In this document: positions 29,701 through 31,714 of the stretch, piece by piece
Layout: each line of letters starts with the position of its first letter
Numbering within the stretch: the stretch's first letter is position 1
Position numbers and translations under genes: made by a program
Source of the DNA: Halocafeteria seosinensis
Lineage: Eukaryota > Sar > Bigyra > Bicosoecida
DNA length: 31,714 nt
Direction of reading: 5' to 3'
Assembly (NCBI GenBank): GCA_001687465.1
Contig: LVLI01000618.1
Coordinates: 1 to 31,714 of the forward strand
Notes under the pieces: model-generated
Databases searched by the model: none
The model's input: the letters and a program-made list of their open reading frames with translations, nothing else
Told to the model about the DNA's origin: nothing

Positions 29701-31213
29701 TCTCATCTGCAAGAGTATTGGACAGTGCTTGCTTACAAGCCCCTAGAAGATCTGATTAATAGGAGAGACTTACTTCTGCGCTAATTTGCCTCATTGCTTG
29801 ACGCGAGTTCTTCAATAGTTCGTGGGCGGATCGACACTTTGAGATTGTGAATCTTGCTTTCGCCTTGGTGTCAGCAGCAGAGGCTTTGACTTTGTTGCAA
29901 TACTGCTCCATTTGATTCATTTCTTCTTTTTGCCGTTGTTGAGCCTCGTTATGGCTTTCTTCTGCAATCTGGAGCTGTTCTGTGAGCTCCTCAATCCTTC
30001 GCTCTGCTTCCTGCTTGCCTCTCAGCAACGTTTCCGTTTCTTCATGCGAGCTAGATGCGGTCAGCTCCGTTTCATATGAGCTTAGCTGCACAGATATAGT
30101 ACCAGAAGTCATCCTTAACGTTGGAAGCATTGTCGATGCGTTAGTGCCTGCTTACCTGTTCCCGCAGTCTGTCAATCTCATCATTTTTGTTCTTGAGTGC
30201 GTTTCGTTGTTCTTTCCTGAGGCCTTCCATCTGTTGATCTTTCTCTTGGATGAAGCCCTTTAAATTTTCAACTTGCTCCTGCAGAGATCTGATATTTTCT
30301 TGCAAACTGCTCCGTGCCTCTTGAGTTTCGGAGAGCTCGTTCTTAAGCGTGTCTACGTTAGCTAAGATTTGCTTCTTTTGTTTAATGAGTTCATCTTTTT
30401 CCTTCCTGAGTTCTTTCAGTTTGGCCGCGTTGTCATCCCGTTCCTGTAGAGCGTCCCTCCATGTGAGTCATACAATAGTGTAACTGTGGGACTGATGTCT
30501 GAACATACCATTTGAAGGTTCTTGCACACTTTCCGCAAGTCCTCTCCCCTACCAGAAGACGCGCTTGGCGAAAACACGTTGCCTAACTTTGTTTTAAAAC
30601 CATCAAATGCGCTCCTAGGTGTGTTTGTTCTGGATGCATAGTTGCTGCTCGTGGAGGGTGCTGGAGAAGCGCATTTTTCCACACATGTCTGCACCTCCAT
30701 GACGTCTTCCCCAAACCACTTCCGGGCCAGCTGATATATGCAATTCATAAGCTCGTAGATGTTCTTTGTCTTTAGTTTGTAAAACACTGTCGAATTACAG
30801 TGAAACTCGCTGCATCTGAGAGTGGCCAGCCGCTGATGAATCCTGCACCAAAACGCCCCCCTCCATCTATAGAACTCAAACCAAGAGCCATGCTAAAAAC
30901 ACGAGGGCACGTACTTTGAGTTATTACTCGCACTGTCCGGAATACTGACTGTGGCGCTCGAGGACCTTGTGCTGGGTCGGCTATCGCCTTTGGAAGATTT
31001 TTCATCCTCGGCTTCTTTGGCGGCCACGATTTTGTCTAAAGCCTTCAAGATCAGAATTCCATCTCCCAGTTTATCCACATACTGCGTCGGCGTGACCCAG
31101 TTCTTCATGGGGCATTGCGTCCACTGTTCCAGAGCTTTCCCAATGGAAACAATGGCGTGCGCGTACGGATCACCTCCATTATCGTCGTCGTCGTAAGGCT
31201 GAGAATGCGCCAT
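26779..31213 (-). CDS. Kinesin-14 with N-terminal calponin-homology domain (KCH-like)
   Basis: Five exons, 31213-30915, 30842-30509, 30443-30156, 30085-29774 and 29706-26779, with introns of 72, 65, 70 and 67 nt, give 1386 residues. Residues from about 15 to 150 look like a calponin-homology actin-binding domain (WVTPTQYVDKLGDGILILKA; later FYKLKTKNIYELMNCIYQLA). Residues from about 212 to 410 are coiled coil. The motor follows the kinesin-14 neck LKGNIRVFCRVRP at 465. It has P-loop GQTGSGKT (564-571), switch I NEHSSRSH (679-686) and switch II LVDLAGSE (710-717), and ends near 809. A further coiled coil is followed by about 400 disordered, basic/acidic residues with PRSQK- and RVQWR-type segments. 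Such motors move to microtubule minus ends and can link them to actin. The motor lies in the middle, as in plant KCH proteins. The C-terminal tail of 577 residues is unusually long. Confidence 0.95.
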
Positions 31214-31714
31214 TTTGGAACTTAACGTGAAGTTCCAGTGCACCACAGCAACAAAAACAAGCCAGAGTAAGCGCCCGTGAAAACCAACAAGGGCAAGAAA
31301 CTGCACAACCTATCTATCTTCATCTACCTATCAAGTTTCAGTCGTCATCGCATTGTAGTTTACGGCGTATAAACCAAACAAAGGAACGCGCGCGCTTTTC
31401 GCCCCAGGCGTTTAGACTCTGTCAAGGACCTTCACAAATCTGCAAGATGGTCCAAACTTCAACGAGGAATCGATCATGATTCATGCGTGGTCTACGACCA
31501 AGACACGGGTTCATGAATGTATGAGTGTTTGGAGAAATGGGGAGGTATCATCATCAGGCATGTCATGTCAAGGAGAGATATGGAGATCGCTACACCTCAG
31601 TTAGAACCTGTATGCCTGAGTGACCCATTTCTGGCAATACGTATCATTCGCCAATCGTATAGGAACATGGTATTGTTGGCAGTAACATCCATAGTCACAA
31701 TGTTGATTGATTGA
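31214..31714. promoter_or_regulatory. Kinesin upstream region and window end
   Basis: The core GTTGAAGTT occurs on the minus strand at 31463-31455, about 242 bp before the kinesin ATG and in its orientation. A GC-rich CGCGCGCTTTTCGCCCC at about 31387-31403 loosely resembles E2F-type sites, which would fit a cell-cycle motor; this is weak. A plus-strand open frame from 31517 to the end (65 codons) has no recognisable feature, and I do not call it a gene. Confidence 0.4.

Overview
This is nuclear DNA from a compact-genome eukaryote. Most genes are split by short GT-AG introns: I could trace 27, mostly 56-123 nt and about 220 nt in two protease genes, often with a CTAAC- or CTAAAAC-like branch site before the acceptor. 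Genes lie on both strands, often head-to-head or tail-to-tail with very little between them. The content includes a calponin-homology (CH) kinesin-14, which is best known from plants and algae, an ER E3 ligase, a TRIC-type channel and a cell-end-type kelch protein. This suggests a free-living protist or unicellular alga, but I cannot place the lineage from the sequence alone.

Layout. Positions 1-5.8 kb hold the first exon of a cytochrome b5-domain protein (-), a cysteine-poor i-type lysozyme-like secreted protein (+), a secreted Cys-rich/Ser-Thr-Pro protein (+), and a polytopic membrane protein fused to a DJ-1/PfpI domain whose catalytic Cys position is Gly (+). From 6.2 to 9.9 kb there are two minus-strand genes: a seven-exon TRIC-like cation channel and a gp78/AMFR-like ER ubiquitin ligase (RING-H2 plus CUE). 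From 10.6 to 14.5 kb lies a tandem duplication of a papain-family cysteine protease; the exons are nearly identical while the introns have diverged. From 15.2 to 17.5 kb is an intronless gene of 26 leucine-rich repeats of about 24 residues. From 17.6 to 22.1 kb there is a family-16 lysine methyltransferase (-) and a kelch plus coiled-coil protein (+). From 23.1 to 26.2 kb a two-pass membrane protein (+) converges on an RNase-inhibitor-type LRR protein (-), with 16 bp between their stop codons. From 26.8 to 31.2 kb is the CH-domain kinesin-14 (-).

There is no operon-like logic. Two genes fit a cytoskeleton/polarity theme (kelch-coiled-coil and kinesin-14), three act at the ER or other internal membranes (TRIC-like, AMFR-like, DJ-1 fusion), and four are secretory or vacuolar (lysozyme-like, Cys-rich, two proteases). 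The most notable non-coding signal is a 9-12 bp element, GTTGAAGTT or the fuller GAAGTTGAAGTT. It recurs at gene 5' ends, usually about 120-300 bp before the start codon and in the gene's own orientation, which suggests a shared promoter element.
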